A DNA stretch of 64,000 bases from Pseudomonas synxantha BG33R (GTDB lineage Bacteria > Pseudomonadota > Gammaproteobacteria > Pseudomonadales > Pseudomonadaceae), in contig NZ_CM001514.1 in assembly GCF_000263715.2 (NCBI RefSeq), positions 4,281,674 through 4,345,673 of the forward strand, read 5' to 3'. This document shows positions 44,323 through 53,157 of this stretch, in pieces; the first letter of the stretch is position 1, and each line of letters begins with the position of its first letter. The position numbers and the translations under genes were made by a program. The notes beneath the pieces were generated by a model. The model was not told where the DNA came from and ran no database searches. It worked only from the letters and a program-made list of their open reading frames with translations.

Positions 44323-45126
44323 ATGACAACCACCGAAGCAACACCCGAATCTACCGCCGACACCTCGACTGCAACCGCGGCCGTCGAGGCGGCGGCCCTG
44401 CCGTGGGCGGACGTCCACGCCGAACACTTCAAGATGCTGCGCCTGGCTCCGCTGACCACCGACCGTGCCACTGGCGCACGGCCGTTGCGCTTTGTGCAGT
44501 TCGGCTATGCCGAGCGCCACGACAAGCACCACAGCCTGTTGCGCATGGTTATCCAACTGCCCGGCCAGCGGGTACGCCGCGAGCAGAACCACCTGGATAT
44601 CTGGGTGGACCATGATAAACATCGCGTGCATTTCGGCCCAGGCAACAGCCTGGAAATCGAACCGGCCAACCGGGGGATCGGCCGTTTCCTGGTCGCTCAG
44701 GCCGCCGCCTGGGCGAAGAAGAAGTGGTCCCACTACCGCGTCGACGGCGTGGACCTGGCCAACAAGGACGCCCTCAACGAAGCCACGCGCCTGCGTCGTG
44801 ATCACTTCCTGCGTATCCAGGGATTTGATGTGGCCTATGCCGACGTGCAGCACCTCAAAGGCAATGTGCAGCCGGGCAAGGTCGGCGACGTGCTGGACAG
44901 TTGGAACACTGAGAAGGTGCAGTTCGTGGAGATCCTCGAAGCCGCGCAGATGCTGCAACAGGCCGATCAGAACCTGGCGGAACAGGAAGTGAAGCTGCGC
45001 AAGGAAGAGGAAAAAGTCATCAAGTTCAAGCGCGAGGACAGCGGGCTGCGCTTTACCATCACGTGCCTGGTGGCGTTTACGGTGTTTCAGGCAGGGTTGT
45101 TGATCTGGATTGCCACGCACCGCTGA
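44323..45126 (+). CDS. Tail-anchored GNAT-like membrane protein, 267 aa
   Basis: No named family is recognised with certainty. A Thr/Ala-rich N-terminus (1-30) leads into a domain with a GNAT-like motif A (ANRGIGRFLVAQAAAWAKKK, about residues 115-135) and a possible motif B (RRDHFLRIQGFDVAYADV). A coiled coil (about 200-240, QADQNLAEQEVKLRKEEEKV) and one C-terminal transmembrane helix follow (FTITCLVAFTVFQAGLLIWI). It would thus sit on the cytoplasmic face of the inner membrane. The neighbours (aroC, the hydrolase gene, prmB) are conserved in order in Pseudomonas, from memory. Acetyltransferase activity is an inference. Confidence 0.7.
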   Translation: MTTTEATPESTADTSTATAAVEAAALPWADVHAEHFKMLRLAPLTTDRATGARPLRFVQFGYAERHDKHHSLLRMVIQLPGQRVRREQNHLDIWVDHDKHRVHFGPGNSLEIEPANRGIGRFLVAQAAAWAKKKWSHYRVDGVDLANKDALNEATRLRRDHFLRIQGFDVAYADVQHLKGNVQPGKVGDVLDSWNTEKVQFVEILEAAQMLQQADQNLAEQEVKLRKEEEKVIKFKREDSGLRFTITCLVAFTVFQAGLLIWIATHR

Positions 45127-45145
45127 TAGATTGAAATGCAATCAA

Positions 45146-45169
45146 AATGTGGGAGCTGGCTCCCACATT
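45146..45169. repeat. Short REP palindrome between convergent genes
   Basis: AATGTGGGAGC and GCTCCCACATT are separated by two bases. It lies between the GNAT-like gene and the prmB stop and may act as a transcription barrier. Confidence 0.8.
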
Positions 45170-45185
45170 GACCGAGTTTCTGCAG

Positions 45186-46094
45186 TTATATCCGGGCAGC
45201 GAAAACGGCCTGGTGTTGGCGACACTGCTCAGCCGTCAGCATGAACACCCCATGCCCACCCCGCTTGAAGTCCAGCCAGGCAAAGTCGACTTCCGGATAC
45301 AGCGCGTCAACATGCACCTGGCTGTTGCCCACTTCGACAATCAGCAAACCCTTCTCGGTCAGATGGTCCGCCGCTTCGGCCAGCATCCGGCGTACCAGGT
45401 TCAGGCCGTCGTCACCACAGGCCAGGCCCAGTTCCGGCTCGTGCTGGTATTCATCCGGCATGTCGGCAAAATCTTCGGCATCCACATACGGTGGGTTTGA
45501 CACGATCAGGTCGAATCGCTGGCCGGGCAAGCCGTCAAAACCATCGCCCTGCACGGTATAGACCCGCTCATCGACGCCGTGGCGCTCGATATTCTGGTTT
45601 GCCACTTCAAGGGCTTCGAAGGACAGGTCACCCAGTACAACTTCAGCCTCCTGGAACTCGTACGCACAGGCAATGCCGATGCAACCGGAGCCGGTGCACA
45701 GGTCGAGGATGCGCGCCGGCGGCTGCGCCAACCAGGGTTCGAAGCGGTTTTCGATCAGTTCGCCAATCGGTGAGCGCGGGATCAACACGCGCTCATCGAC
45801 AATAAACGACATGCCGCAGAACCACGCCTCTTTCAACAGGTAGGCGGTGGGCACACGCTCGTGAATACGGCGATGCAGTAAACGCTGCACATGGGAGATT
45901 TCCTCTTCTTCGAGGTTGCAATCCAGGTAGCTGTCGGCAATTTCCCACGGCAGGTGCAAGGCGCCGAGCACCAATTGCCGGGCTTCGTCCCAGGCATTGT
46001 CGGTGCCATGGCCAAAAAACAGGTCTTCCCCATGGAAACGGCTGACAGCCCAACGGATATGGTCGCGCAAAGTGCGCAGGCGGGAAGTGATCAC
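45186..46094 (-). CDS. prmB: 50S ribosomal protein L3 N5-glutamine methyltransferase, 302 aa
   Basis: The protein is a SAM-dependent methyltransferase of the HemK/PrmB group. The SAM motif [18 protein letters not shown] lies near residue 137, and the glutamine-binding NPPY motif is in [16 protein letters not shown]. The N-terminal helical segment and the length match PrmB rather than PrmC, which normally sits beside prfA. It methylates ribosomal protein L3. It converges on the GNAT-like gene and is transcribed away from the isochorismatase-fold gene. Confidence 0.95.
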   Translation of the reverse strand: MITSRLRTLRDHIRWAVSRFHGEDLFFGHGTDNAWDEARQLVLGALHLPWEIADSYLDCNLEEEEISHVQRLLHRRIHERVPTAYLLKEAWFCGMSFIVDERVLIPRSPIGELIENRFEPWLAQPPARILDLCTGSGCIGIACAYEFQEAEVVLGDLSFEALEVANQNIERHGVDERVYTVQGDGFDGLPGQRFDLIVSNPPYVDAEDFADMPDEYQHEPELGLACGDDGLNLVRRMLAEAADHLTEKGLLIVEVGNSQVHVDALYPEVDFAWLDFKRGGHGVFMLTAEQCRQHQAVFAARI

Positions 46095-46333
46095 GGGGCA
46101 AGCTCCTGGAAAAAACGACTGGCAATTCTAACAGCCTTCACCTGTACCGACGATGTACGAAAACCCTGGCGCCGTACGTCGGATTTCATCCAATTGACCC
46201 GCATTGTGTTAAACAAGCCCACCTCTTGACATCGCTGCACGCCAGCAACGGCGTACCTTACGATAGTAGCGATTCACAGAAGCGCTCAGCCAGTGGACAA
46301 TGTCGCAAAAGCCCCACTCACAGGAGCCCCAGA

Positions 46334-46924
46334 ATGTCCGTTCCAAAGACGATGTTTCAACTCAGCGGTCGCGGTTACGCAGCAGCCAACCTCAGTCATG
46401 CGACCCTCGTGATCATCGACGCCCAGAAGGAATACCTCAGCGGCCCGCTCGCCGTCTCGGGCATGGACGCAGCTGTCGCTAATATCAAACAACTGGTCAG
46501 CGCCGCGCGTAATGCCGGACGCCCGATTGTGCATGTGCGCCACTTGGGCACCGTAGGCGGTCTGTTTGATCCACAGGGCGAGCGTGGCGAATTCATCCAG
46601 GGGCTTGAGCCAGAGGGTGACGAAACCATCATCGGCAAGCTGCTGCCGAGCGCCTTCCACGGCACCGGCCTGGAAAAACACTTGCAAGACCTTGGCTCCC
46701 TGGACCTGATCGTCTGCGGCTTCATGAGCCACTCCAGCGTCAGCACCACCGTGCGTGCGGCCAAGAACCTGGGCTTTCGCTGCACCCTGGTGGAAGACGC
46801 CTGCGCCACTCGCGACCTGCCCTACAAGGGCGGCATCCTGAGCGCCGAACATGTGCAGCACACCGAAATGGCGATCATGGCCGACAACTTCGCCACCCTC
46901 GCACTGACTAAAGATCTGATCTGA
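46334..46924 (+). CDS. Isochorismatase-fold hydrolase with serine in place of the nucleophilic cysteine, 196 aa
   Basis: The fold is clear from LVIIDAQKEYLSGPLAVSGM (catalytic aspartate), the GKLLPSAFHGTGL lysine and the CGFMSHSSVSTTVRAAKNLG block. In cysteine hydrolases this last block usually contains THMCV; here it reads SHSSV, so the nucleophile position is serine. Activity is therefore uncertain: it may be closer to isochorismatase-type members, which also lack cysteine. The ATG at 46334 has AGGAG just upstream; the longer frame to 46226 has no site. It appears to be a single gene. Confidence 0.88.
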   Translation: MSVPKTMFQLSGRGYAAANLSHATLVIIDAQKEYLSGPLAVSGMDAAVANIKQLVSAARNAGRPIVHVRHLGTVGGLFDPQGERGEFIQGLEPEGDETIIGKLLPSAFHGTGLEKHLQDLGSLDLIVCGFMSHSSVSTTVRAAKNLGFRCTLVEDACATRDLPYKGGILSAEHVQHTEMAIMADNFATLALTKDLI

Positions 46925-47060
46925 TCATTCTGGCGTTGAGCGGCGTGTTTATTGCTCCGCTCATCCGCAAAGCCCTTTCATTTGGCGCATTTACCCCTCC
47001 CTCCGGAACAACCTGTGTATTGTCCGGTCGAAGGGCCGATACCCTGGAGGAAAGGTCGGA

Positions 47061-47381
47061 ATGAAGATATCCGATGGTTTTGATGCTCGTCGCTTGCGCC
47101 CCAAGGGCCCGAGCAACTGGCGTCTGCGCCTGGTGGCGGGCATTGCCGCGCTGCTGGCGATCATAGGCTTGTTGTTGGCCGGCGCTGGTGGCGCCGGCTT
47201 GTTTGGGCATTCGCCGGCACTGGGCGAGTTGAATGCCAGCCCGGGCGGCTCGGCGATCCTGTTGGGGATCGGCCTGCTGGTGCTGTGGTTAGGCGTATGG
47301 TTATGGCGCCGCAGCCGTCGGCGGATGCGTCAGCCTTTGTCGTTGAATATCGCCTCGCACCTGATGAAAAAGCACGACTGA
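47061..47381 (+). CDS. Small inner-membrane protein of unknown function, 106 aa
   Basis: Two transmembrane helices are predicted (LVAGIAALLAIIGLLLAGAG and SAILLGIGLLVLWLGVWLW) with arginine-rich flanks that suggest both ends are cytoplasmic. No motif is recognised. GGAGG stands upstream of the ATG. It is followed after about 75 bases by the Smr gene and may share its promoter. Confidence 0.75.
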   Translation: MKISDGFDARRLRPKGPSNWRLRLVAGIAALLAIIGLLLAGAGGAGLFGHSPALGELNASPGGSAILLGIGLLVLWLGVWLWRRSRRRMRQPLSLNIASHLMKKHD

Positions 47382-47456
47382 TGGCGCTTGGATAGCGTTT
47401 GCTGCGCCCTGGCCGCCGCGATTTAGGTAAACTGCCCGCCCTTCGCGGAGGCTGAC

Positions 47457-48014
47457 ATGCAAGACGACGATTTTTCCCTGTTCAAAAACGAGCTGCGCGG
47501 CGTCAAGCCGATCAAGCACGACCGCGCCGACACCGGCAAACCCAAGACCGACCGGGCACAGATCGCCAAGCTGCGCCAGGCCGCGACCGTGCGCAGCGAT
47601 GCCACTACCGTGGATGGCCTGTCGGATCAGTTCGTGATTGACGTCGGCCCCGAAGACGAGCTGATGTGGGCTCGCGACGGTGTGCAGGAAAGCCAGATGC
47701 GCAAGCTCAAGGCCGGCCAGGTCCCGTTCGAAGGCAGCCTCGACCTGCACGGCATGAACGTGGAAAAGGCCCGGGAAACCCTGTGGGCCTTCCTCGCCGA
47801 AGCGACTAAATTCGAAATCCGCTGCGTGCGCGTCACCCACGGCAAGGCTGTGCGGCTGGACGGCAAGCGGCCAATGATCAAGAGCCACGTCAACACCTGG
47901 CTGCGTCAACATGCCCAGGTGCTCGGCTTTACTTCCTGCCAGGCCCGCCACGGCGGTGCCGGTGCGGTGTATGTGATGCTCAAGCGCACCATGCTCGAAG
48001 GCCGCGACGAGTAA
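47457..48014 (+). CDS. Smr-domain protein, 185 aa
   Basis: The C-terminal half is an Smr domain with the [19 protein letters not shown] motif, the VTHGKA loop and the [13 protein letters not shown] end; the N-terminal ~90 residues are polar and charged. Smr domains are linked to nicking or RNase activities, and stand-alone versions to ribosome-collision mRNA cleavage (SmrB). The usual HGKG glycine is replaced by alanine here, so nuclease activity is not certain. The start follows GGAGG. Its stop lies 76 bases before folE. Confidence 0.88.
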   Translation: MQDDDFSLFKNELRGVKPIKHDRADTGKPKTDRAQIAKLRQAATVRSDATTVDGLSDQFVIDVGPEDELMWARDGVQESQMRKLKAGQVPFEGSLDLHGMNVEKARETLWAFLAEATKFEIRCVRVTHGKAVRLDGKRPMIKSHVNTWLRQHAQVLGFTSCQARHGGAGAVYVMLKRTMLEGRDE

Positions 48015-48090
48015 AGTGCCATCGTCAGGCTTGCAGCGATGTGCCCGCCACCGTAACCTTGCGCTTTGCGAAAATCCCACAGGTAGTTTC

Positions 48091-48636
48091 ATGTCCCTGG
48101 AACAGAATTACACAGAGATTCTCGGCCAACTCGGCGAGGACGTCTCCCGCGAGGGTCTGCTCGACACGCCAAAGCGTGCCGCCAAGGCGATGCAGTACCT
48201 TTGCCGCGGTTATGAACAGACGCTCGAAGAAGTCACCAACGGTGCCTTGTTCAGCTCCGATAACAGCGAAATGGTGCTGGTCAAGGACATCGAGCTGTAC
48301 TCGTTGTGCGAACACCATCTGCTGCCGTTTATCGGCAAGGCCCATGTGGCCTACATTCCAAGCGGCAAAGTGCTGGGCCTGTCGAAGGTTGCACGAATCG
48401 TCGACATGTATGCGCGCCGCCTGCAGATCCAGGAAAACCTCAGCCGCCAGATCGCTGATGCGGTGCTGCAAGTGACCGGCGCCCTGGGCGTGGCCGTGGT
48501 AATCGAAGCCAAGCACATGTGCATGATGATGCGCGGTGTGGAAAAACAGAATTCGTCGATGATCACCTCGGTGATGCTCGGTGAGTTCCGCGATAACGCG
48601 GCCACTCGCAGCGAATTTCTCAGCCTGATCAAGTAA
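48091..48636 (+). CDS. folE: GTP cyclohydrolase I, 181 aa
   Basis: The enzyme makes dihydroneopterin triphosphate from GTP, the first step of tetrahydrofolate synthesis. The zinc and catalytic residues are in [18 protein letters not shown] and [18 protein letters not shown], and the [20 protein letters not shown] motif is complete. I chose the ATG at 48091 ([15 protein letters not shown]), which has AGGT upstream; a longer frame adds 25 unrelated residues. It forms a likely operon with the Smr gene and ends at a strong terminator. Confidence 0.95.
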   Translation: MSLEQNYTEILGQLGEDVSREGLLDTPKRAAKAMQYLCRGYEQTLEEVTNGALFSSDNSEMVLVKDIELYSLCEHHLLPFIGKAHVAYIPSGKVLGLSKVARIVDMYARRLQIQENLSRQIADAVLQVTGALGVAVVIEAKHMCMMMRGVEKQNSSMITSVMLGEFRDNAATRSEFLSLIK

Positions 48637-48653
48637 CCGGCTGGGTAGGAAAG

Positions 48654-48680
48654 AACCGGCGTTCATCGCCGGTTTTTTTT
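48654..48680 (+). terminator. Rho-independent terminator after folE
   Basis: AACCGGC and its complement GCCGGTT enclose a short loop and are followed by an eight-base T run. Confidence 0.92.
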
Positions 48681-48737
48681 CGCCTGCAGAAATCAGGTAA
48701 GCTGCGCCCCCTCAGTTATGGGCAAGAGGTAACAGCC

Positions 48738-49109
48738 ATGTTCGTCAAAGCACTTCGAGTGGGCCTCGGCCAGATCATCATCGCGGGCGATTTTCTGACC
48801 CGCCCACGCAAAAAGCAGCGCCCCGCCGAACAACAGGCGCGGGTGAACGACGCGGCCAAGGCGCTGACGCTGTACCAGTTCCACGCCTGCCCGTTTTGTG
48901 TGAAGACCCGCCGCACCCTGCATCGCCTGAACGTGCCGGTAGCCCTGAAGGACGCAAAGAACAACGAGCAGGACCGCCAGACCCTGCTGGAGCAAGGCGG
49001 CAAGATCAAGGTGCCGTGCCTGCGCATCGAAGAGAATGGCCAGACCACCTGGATGTACGACTCCAAGGTGATCATCGACTACCTGGACAAGCGCTTCGCT
49101 GCGATCTGA
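48738..49109 (+). CDS. Glutaredoxin-domain protein with N-terminal extension, 123 aa
   Basis: The C-terminal ~80 residues are a glutaredoxin/GST N-terminal fold with the redox motif HACPFCVKTRRTLHRL (CPFC at about 50-53) and the cis-proline strand KVPCLRIEE. The N-terminal ~40 residues include a hydrophobic helix (VGLGQIIIAGDFLTRP) that may anchor the protein in the membrane. GAGG lies upstream of the ATG. It likely reduces disulfides using glutathione; the partner is unknown. Confidence 0.9.
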   Translation: MFVKALRVGLGQIIIAGDFLTRPRKKQRPAEQQARVNDAAKALTLYQFHACPFCVKTRRTLHRLNVPVALKDAKNNEQDRQTLLEQGGKIKVPCLRIEENGQTTWMYDSKVIIDYLDKRFAAI

Positions 49110-49123
49110 AGCACGCTGCGGTC

Positions 49124-49155
49124 AATGTGGGAGCTGGCTGGCCAGCTCCCACATT
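49124..49155. repeat. REP palindrome between glutaredoxin and AtuA-like genes
   Basis: AATGTGGGAGCTGG and CCAGCTCCCACATT face each other around four bases. It is the same REP family as at 45146 and probably acts as a convergent-gene barrier. Confidence 0.85.
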
Positions 49156-49170
49156 TGCGGTGCGGTGTTG

Positions 49171-49491
49171 TTAAGTCAGTGTTGTCAGGTCCAGATCCAG
49201 CAGTGCCGAGCCCAGGCACTTGCCGTGGGCATCCAGCGCCAGTGAGCGGGTCACGCCCCCACGCAAGATACCCGGCAACACGAAGTTCAGCGCCTGCACA
49301 TTCGGCAATTCATAACGTCGAACGGGGGCCGCTAACGGGTCCAGCAAATCCTTGAAAAACTCTGTGACGCGCTCCGCCGTAAGCTGTTCGCACAGCAACG
49401 GGTAGTCTTGCGCGCGATAGGCAATGATCGAGATGTTCGACGTGTCGCCCTTATCCCCGGTGCGGGAATGGGCCAGCGCATGCAGTTTCAT
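49171..49491 (-). CDS. AtuA-partner (ferredoxin-fold-like) small protein, 106 aa
   Basis: The protein begins MKLHALAHSRTGDKGDTSNI, the hallmark of the small domain that accompanies or is fused to AtuA-type proteins. The C-terminal strand NFVLPGILRGGVTRSL is also typical. The biochemical role is not established; it probably forms a complex with the larger AtuA protein. Its ATG overlaps the end of that gene by four bases, so they are translationally coupled. Confidence 0.85.
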   Translation of the reverse strand: MKLHALAHSRTGDKGDTSNISIIAYRAQDYPLLCEQLTAERVTEFFKDLLDPLAAPVRRYELPNVQALNFVLPGILRGGVTRSLALDAHGKCLGSALLDLDLTTLT

Positions 49492-50813
49492 TCTTCAATC
49501 CTCGGTTTGACCGCTTCACGGGGCAGCAACAACGATGCCACCGCCACGACCTGGCGCACACTCTTGCTAGCCCCACCGCCTCCGGCTGGGCCGTTGGTAT
49601 AGAGGGTCTCCACTTCATTGCCGACCCGCACGGCGTCGCTGCGTTCGTCACAACGGGCGGCAACCCTCAGCCGCACTTCCCAAGGCTCGACAGTACTGCG
49701 TGGACCATGTAATGAATCCATGCCGATCAATTCGGCGCGCACCTCCTGCATCTTTACGCCGATCAATTCCAGGCGTTTGAGCACTACATCTCGCGCCAAC
49801 TGCGCGCGTGCGACAGCCCCCGGGCCACCGTAGGACATCTGCCCCTCACCGATCCAGCCGTCCAGATAACCGACGCTGACTTTCAGCTGTTCGGGCCGTG
49901 CACGCCCTTCGGCACCGTGGGCGCGAACCCGATCAACGCCCTCCTCGACAAACCCCACCTGGGAAAAATCGGCCGTCACATCCGGAGTCAGGTACGCCGC
50001 TGGGTCGTGCACTTCGTAGATCAATTGTTCGATGCACGTGGCACGGCTTACACGGCCACCAGAACCTGCAACCTTGGTGATCACGGCGTGGCCATCCGCA
50101 TCGACTTCAGCCAGCGGAAAGCCCAGGCGCGCCAGGTCATCGACGTTCTTGAAGCCAGGATCCGCGAAGTAACCGCCACTGACCTGCCCGGCACATTCGA
50201 GCAAATGCCCAACCAAAGTGCCGCGCCCCAGGCGCTGCCAATCATCAGCGGCCCAGCCAAACTCAAACATCTGCGGCGCCAGGAACAACGAAGGGTCGGC
50301 CACCCGCCCGGTGATGACCACATCGGCGTCGGCGCGCAGTGCCTCAAGAATGCCGTCCACACCCAGGTAGGCATTCGCGGAGATCAACCGCTCACCAAGG
50401 GAGCCAACGGTCTGGCCGTTATCCAGCAACTGCTCGGCAGGCAAAGCGTGCAGTACATCATCCCCCACCACCGCCACAACCTTCAGACCCAGGCCCAGCT
50501 CGGCAGCAATGCGCCGCACTTCAATGGCCGCCGACACAGGGTTGGCCGCGCCCATGTTGGTGATCACCCGTAAGCGACGGCGACCGCCGGGCTGGCCCAC
50601 GCAGGGCAATACTCGGCGCATGCGTTCACTCAGCAACGGGTCATAACCGCCCTGCGGGTCGCCGATGCGCGCCTGTTGTGCCAGGGCAATGGTGCGTTCG
50701 GCCAGGCATTCGAAGACCAGGTAATCCAGGTCGCCATGTTCGGCCAGTTCCACGGCAGGTTCGATACGGTCACCGGAATAGCCGGCGCCGGAGCCAATGC
50801 GCAAGGTGTTCAT
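49488..50813 (-). CDS. AtuA family protein (DUF1446), 441 aa
   Basis: The protein matches the acyclic terpene utilisation AtuA family: IGSGAGYSGDRIEPAVELAE at the N-terminus, then GDDVLHALPAEQLLDNGQTV and VITGRVADPSLFLAPQMFEF. The named function comes from the citronellol/geraniol pathway, but most members lie outside that pathway and their reaction is unknown. Here the context is a CitMHS transporter and a LysR regulator rather than terpene genes, so an acid-catabolism role is more likely. It starts one base after the transporter stop and overlaps the small partner gene. Confidence 0.88.
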   Translation of the reverse strand: MNTLRIGSGAGYSGDRIEPAVELAEHGDLDYLVFECLAERTIALAQQARIGDPQGGYDPLLSERMRRVLPCVGQPGGRRRLRVITNMGAANPVSAAIEVRRIAAELGLGLKVVAVVGDDVLHALPAEQLLDNGQTVGSLGERLISANAYLGVDGILEALRADADVVITGRVADPSLFLAPQMFEFGWAADDWQRLGRGTLVGHLLECAGQVSGGYFADPGFKNVDDLARLGFPLAEVDADGHAVITKVAGSGGRVSRATCIEQLIYEVHDPAAYLTPDVTADFSQVGFVEEGVDRVRAHGAEGRARPEQLKVSVGYLDGWIGEGQMSYGGPGAVARAQLARDVVLKRLELIGVKMQEVRAELIGMDSLHGPRSTVEPWEVRLRVAARCDERSDAVRVGNEVETLYTNGPAGGGGASKSVRQVVAVASLLLPREAVKPRIEE

Positions 50814-50814
50814 C

Positions 50815-52107
50815 TCAAATCACTCCCAGGAGCAACGCCGTCAGGGTCATCAACACCGAGGCGGCAAACAGAAAAGGAATCGTGAATCGCTGGTGATCGG
50901 CCAACTCGATCTTGCACAGGCCCACCAACAGGAAGGTCGCGGGCGTCAGCGGGCTGACCGGAAAACCGGTGGTGTGCACGCCCAGCAACGAGGCTTGGGC
51001 CACTTGCAGGGGGTCGACGCCCAGCGCCTTGCCGACTTCGGCGATCACCGGCATCACGCCGAAGTAGTAGGAGTCGGGGTCAAACAACATGCTCAGGGGC
51101 ATCGACAGGAACCCCACGACCGCCGGGATCAACTTGCCGTGGCCCGCCGGAATCTGCGCCACCGCCACTTCGGCGATGGCCTTGAGCATGCCGGAGCCTT
51201 GCATGATGCCGGTGAACACCCCGGCGGCGAGCAGGATACTGGCCATGGTCAGGGCGGTTTTCGCATGGGCGTCGATGCGCGCACGCTGGGCGTCCACGTT
51301 GGGGTAGTTGATGCACAGCGCAACCACGGTGCCGAGCATGAACATCACCACGGGGTCGACCCAACCGGCAATCATCACCACCATCACCAGCACGGTCAGG
51401 ATCAGGTTAACCCAGAACAACCGTGGGCGGCGCAGCTTGATGTCGTCGTCGCTGAGCACCCGTTGCGGCACCGCCTGCACGCTGGAACCGGCGCCCAGGC
51501 CGAGGCGCTTTTCTTCACGATGGCCCAACCACCAGGCGCACGCGAAGACGAAGATCAGCCCGACGATCTGCACCGGGATCAGCGGCTGGAACAGATCGGC
51601 CACCGGCACATGCAGCGCCGCCGACGAGCGCAGCACCGGGCCGGTCCAGGGCAGAAAGTTGACCCCCGCCGCCATCGCGCAGACGCAGGCGAGAATGCGC
51701 TTGTCGATGCCCAGCCGCGTATACAACGGCAGCATCGCCGGCACCGTCACCAGAAAGGTCACCGCGCCGGAGCCGTCCAGATGCACCAGCAACGCCAGCG
51801 TCGCGGTGCCAACCACAATTCGTGTAGGACGCGTCCCTACCGTGCGCAGGATGCGATCAATGATGGGGTCGAGCATCCCGGCATCGGTCATGATCCCGAA
51901 AAACAGGATCGCGAACACAAACATGCCGACCACGGGGGCGACGTTCTTGATTCCGGTGATAATGAAGGCACTGGTTTGCAGGCCGAACCCACCGACCAGA
52001 GCGGCGATGATCGGCAAGGCGATCAGGGCCACCAGTGGCGAGAGACGCTTGCTCATGACAGCGACAAGCAGGCTGAGAATGGTGATGACGCCCAGGGTTG
52101 CGAGCAT
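50815..52107 (-). CDS. CitMHS-family organic-acid:proton/metal symporter, 430 aa
   Basis: About twelve transmembrane helices are visible, beginning MLATLGVITILSLLVAVMSK. The family imports citrate or related acids, often as metal complexes; conserved blocks include LVHLDGSGAVTFLVTVPAML and NFLPWTGPVLRSSAALHV. The substrate here cannot be fixed. I set the ATG at 52107, which has GGAG upstream; a longer frame adds 93 residues unlike the family. It heads the three-gene unit with the AtuA proteins and diverges from a LysR gene. Confidence 0.9.
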   Translation of the reverse strand: MLATLGVITILSLLVAVMSKRLSPLVALIALPIIAALVGGFGLQTSAFIITGIKNVAPVVGMFVFAILFFGIMTDAGMLDPIIDRILRTVGTRPTRIVVGTATLALLVHLDGSGAVTFLVTVPAMLPLYTRLGIDKRILACVCAMAAGVNFLPWTGPVLRSSAALHVPVADLFQPLIPVQIVGLIFVFACAWWLGHREEKRLGLGAGSSVQAVPQRVLSDDDIKLRRPRLFWVNLILTVLVMVVMIAGWVDPVVMFMLGTVVALCINYPNVDAQRARIDAHAKTALTMASILLAAGVFTGIMQGSGMLKAIAEVAVAQIPAGHGKLIPAVVGFLSMPLSMLFDPDSYYFGVMPVIAEVGKALGVDPLQVAQASLLGVHTTGFPVSPLTPATFLLVGLCKIELADHQRFTIPFLFAASVLMTLTALLLGVI

Positions 52108-52218
52108 GGATAACTCCAGGGTGGCCGTTTTTGGCCGGTTATTGTTTTCCCGGAGTATTGGAAGCGGGTTAGTCTTTGTAAATTGGAATATTCGGCCTAG
52201 CATGTTCGGAAAAACAAA

Positions 52219-53115
52219 ATGAAGAACTCGATACAGCACATCCAGGCCTTCCTCGCGGTGGCCCGCACCGGCAGTTTCACCAAGGCGGCCAACGAATTGC
52301 ACCTGTCGCCTTCGGCCCTGACCGTGCAAGTACAGCAATTGGAAGACTGGCTCGGCGTCGCCCTGCTCGACCGCAGCCCGCGCCATGTGAGCATCACCGC
52401 TGCCGGCCAGGATGCGCGCGGGCCCATGGAAAAACTGCTGCTGGACCTGGACAACATCGTCACCGGCTCACGCGACCTCGCAGCCTTGCGTCGCGGCGTG
52501 GTGACCATCGCCGCCCTGCCGTCAGTTTGCGCCGGCGCCCTGCCCCCGGCCTTGCGCCTGTTTCGCCAGCGCTTTGCCGGGATCGAGGTGCGCCTGCATG
52601 ACCTGGTGGCCCATCGCATTCATGCCCAGGTCCGCAACGGCGAGGTGGATTTCGGCATCGGCGTACGGGCGCGCCTGAGCCATGGCCTGCAATTTCAGCC
52701 GGTGCTCAATGATCGCTTGTGCGCGTTTGTGCCGCTGGATCATGCACTGACGCGCTATCGGTCACTGACCCTGGCGCAACTGGCCGACCAGCCAATTATC
52801 CTTACCGGACGTGACAGCAGCGTGCGCGAACAGGTCGACGCACTGTTTGACCAGACACGGCTGACGCTGAATGCGGGCATGGAGGCCAACTACATGTCGA
52901 CGGTATTGGCGCTGGTGCGCCAGGGGTTGGGGATCAGCGTGCTGCCGGAATCGGCGGCGGACAGCCTGGAGGGGTTGAAGCGAATCGACATCGATCATCC
53001 CGGCGTGAACCGGGAGATCGGCTTGATCACACGCAGCGCGATGGCATTGAGCCCGGCGGCGCAGCGCTGCTTTGAACTGCTAAATCACGAATTATCTGAC
53101 TCACTATTGAGCTAA
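52219..53115 (+). CDS. LysR-type transcriptional regulator, 298 aa
   Basis: The N-terminal winged HTH is typical (FLAVARTGSFTKAANELHLS followed by PSALTVQVQQLE), with a periplasmic-binding-like effector domain after residue ~90. LysR proteins usually control the divergent unit, so this one probably controls the CitMHS-AtuA genes; the 111-base divergent gap holds the likely operator and both promoters. The effector is unknown, possibly the transported acid. The start is supported by the conserved MKNSIQHIQAFLAV opening. Confidence 0.92.
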   Translation: MKNSIQHIQAFLAVARTGSFTKAANELHLSPSALTVQVQQLEDWLGVALLDRSPRHVSITAAGQDARGPMEKLLLDLDNIVTGSRDLAALRRGVVTIAALPSVCAGALPPALRLFRQRFAGIEVRLHDLVAHRIHAQVRNGEVDFGIGVRARLSHGLQFQPVLNDRLCAFVPLDHALTRYRSLTLAQLADQPIILTGRDSSVREQVDALFDQTRLTLNAGMEANYMSTVLALVRQGLGISVLPESAADSLEGLKRIDIDHPGVNREIGLITRSAMALSPAAQRCFELLNHELSDSLLS

Positions 53116-53117
53116 AT

Positions 53118-53146
53118 GTGGGAGGGGCTGTGCCCCTCCCACCTTT
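53118..53146. terminator. REP-type hairpin terminator between LysR and GST genes
   Basis: GTGGGAGGGGC pairs with GCCCCTCCCAC around a three-base loop, followed by TTTT. It lies between the LysR stop and the convergent GST stop. Confidence 0.85.
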
Positions 53147-53157
53147 TGATTGCATTA

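Noticed and set aside
50797..52113. 438-codon open frame antisense to the CitMHS gene
   Set aside because: It is His/Gln-rich with no motif; the opposite strand encodes a clear twelve-helix transporter.
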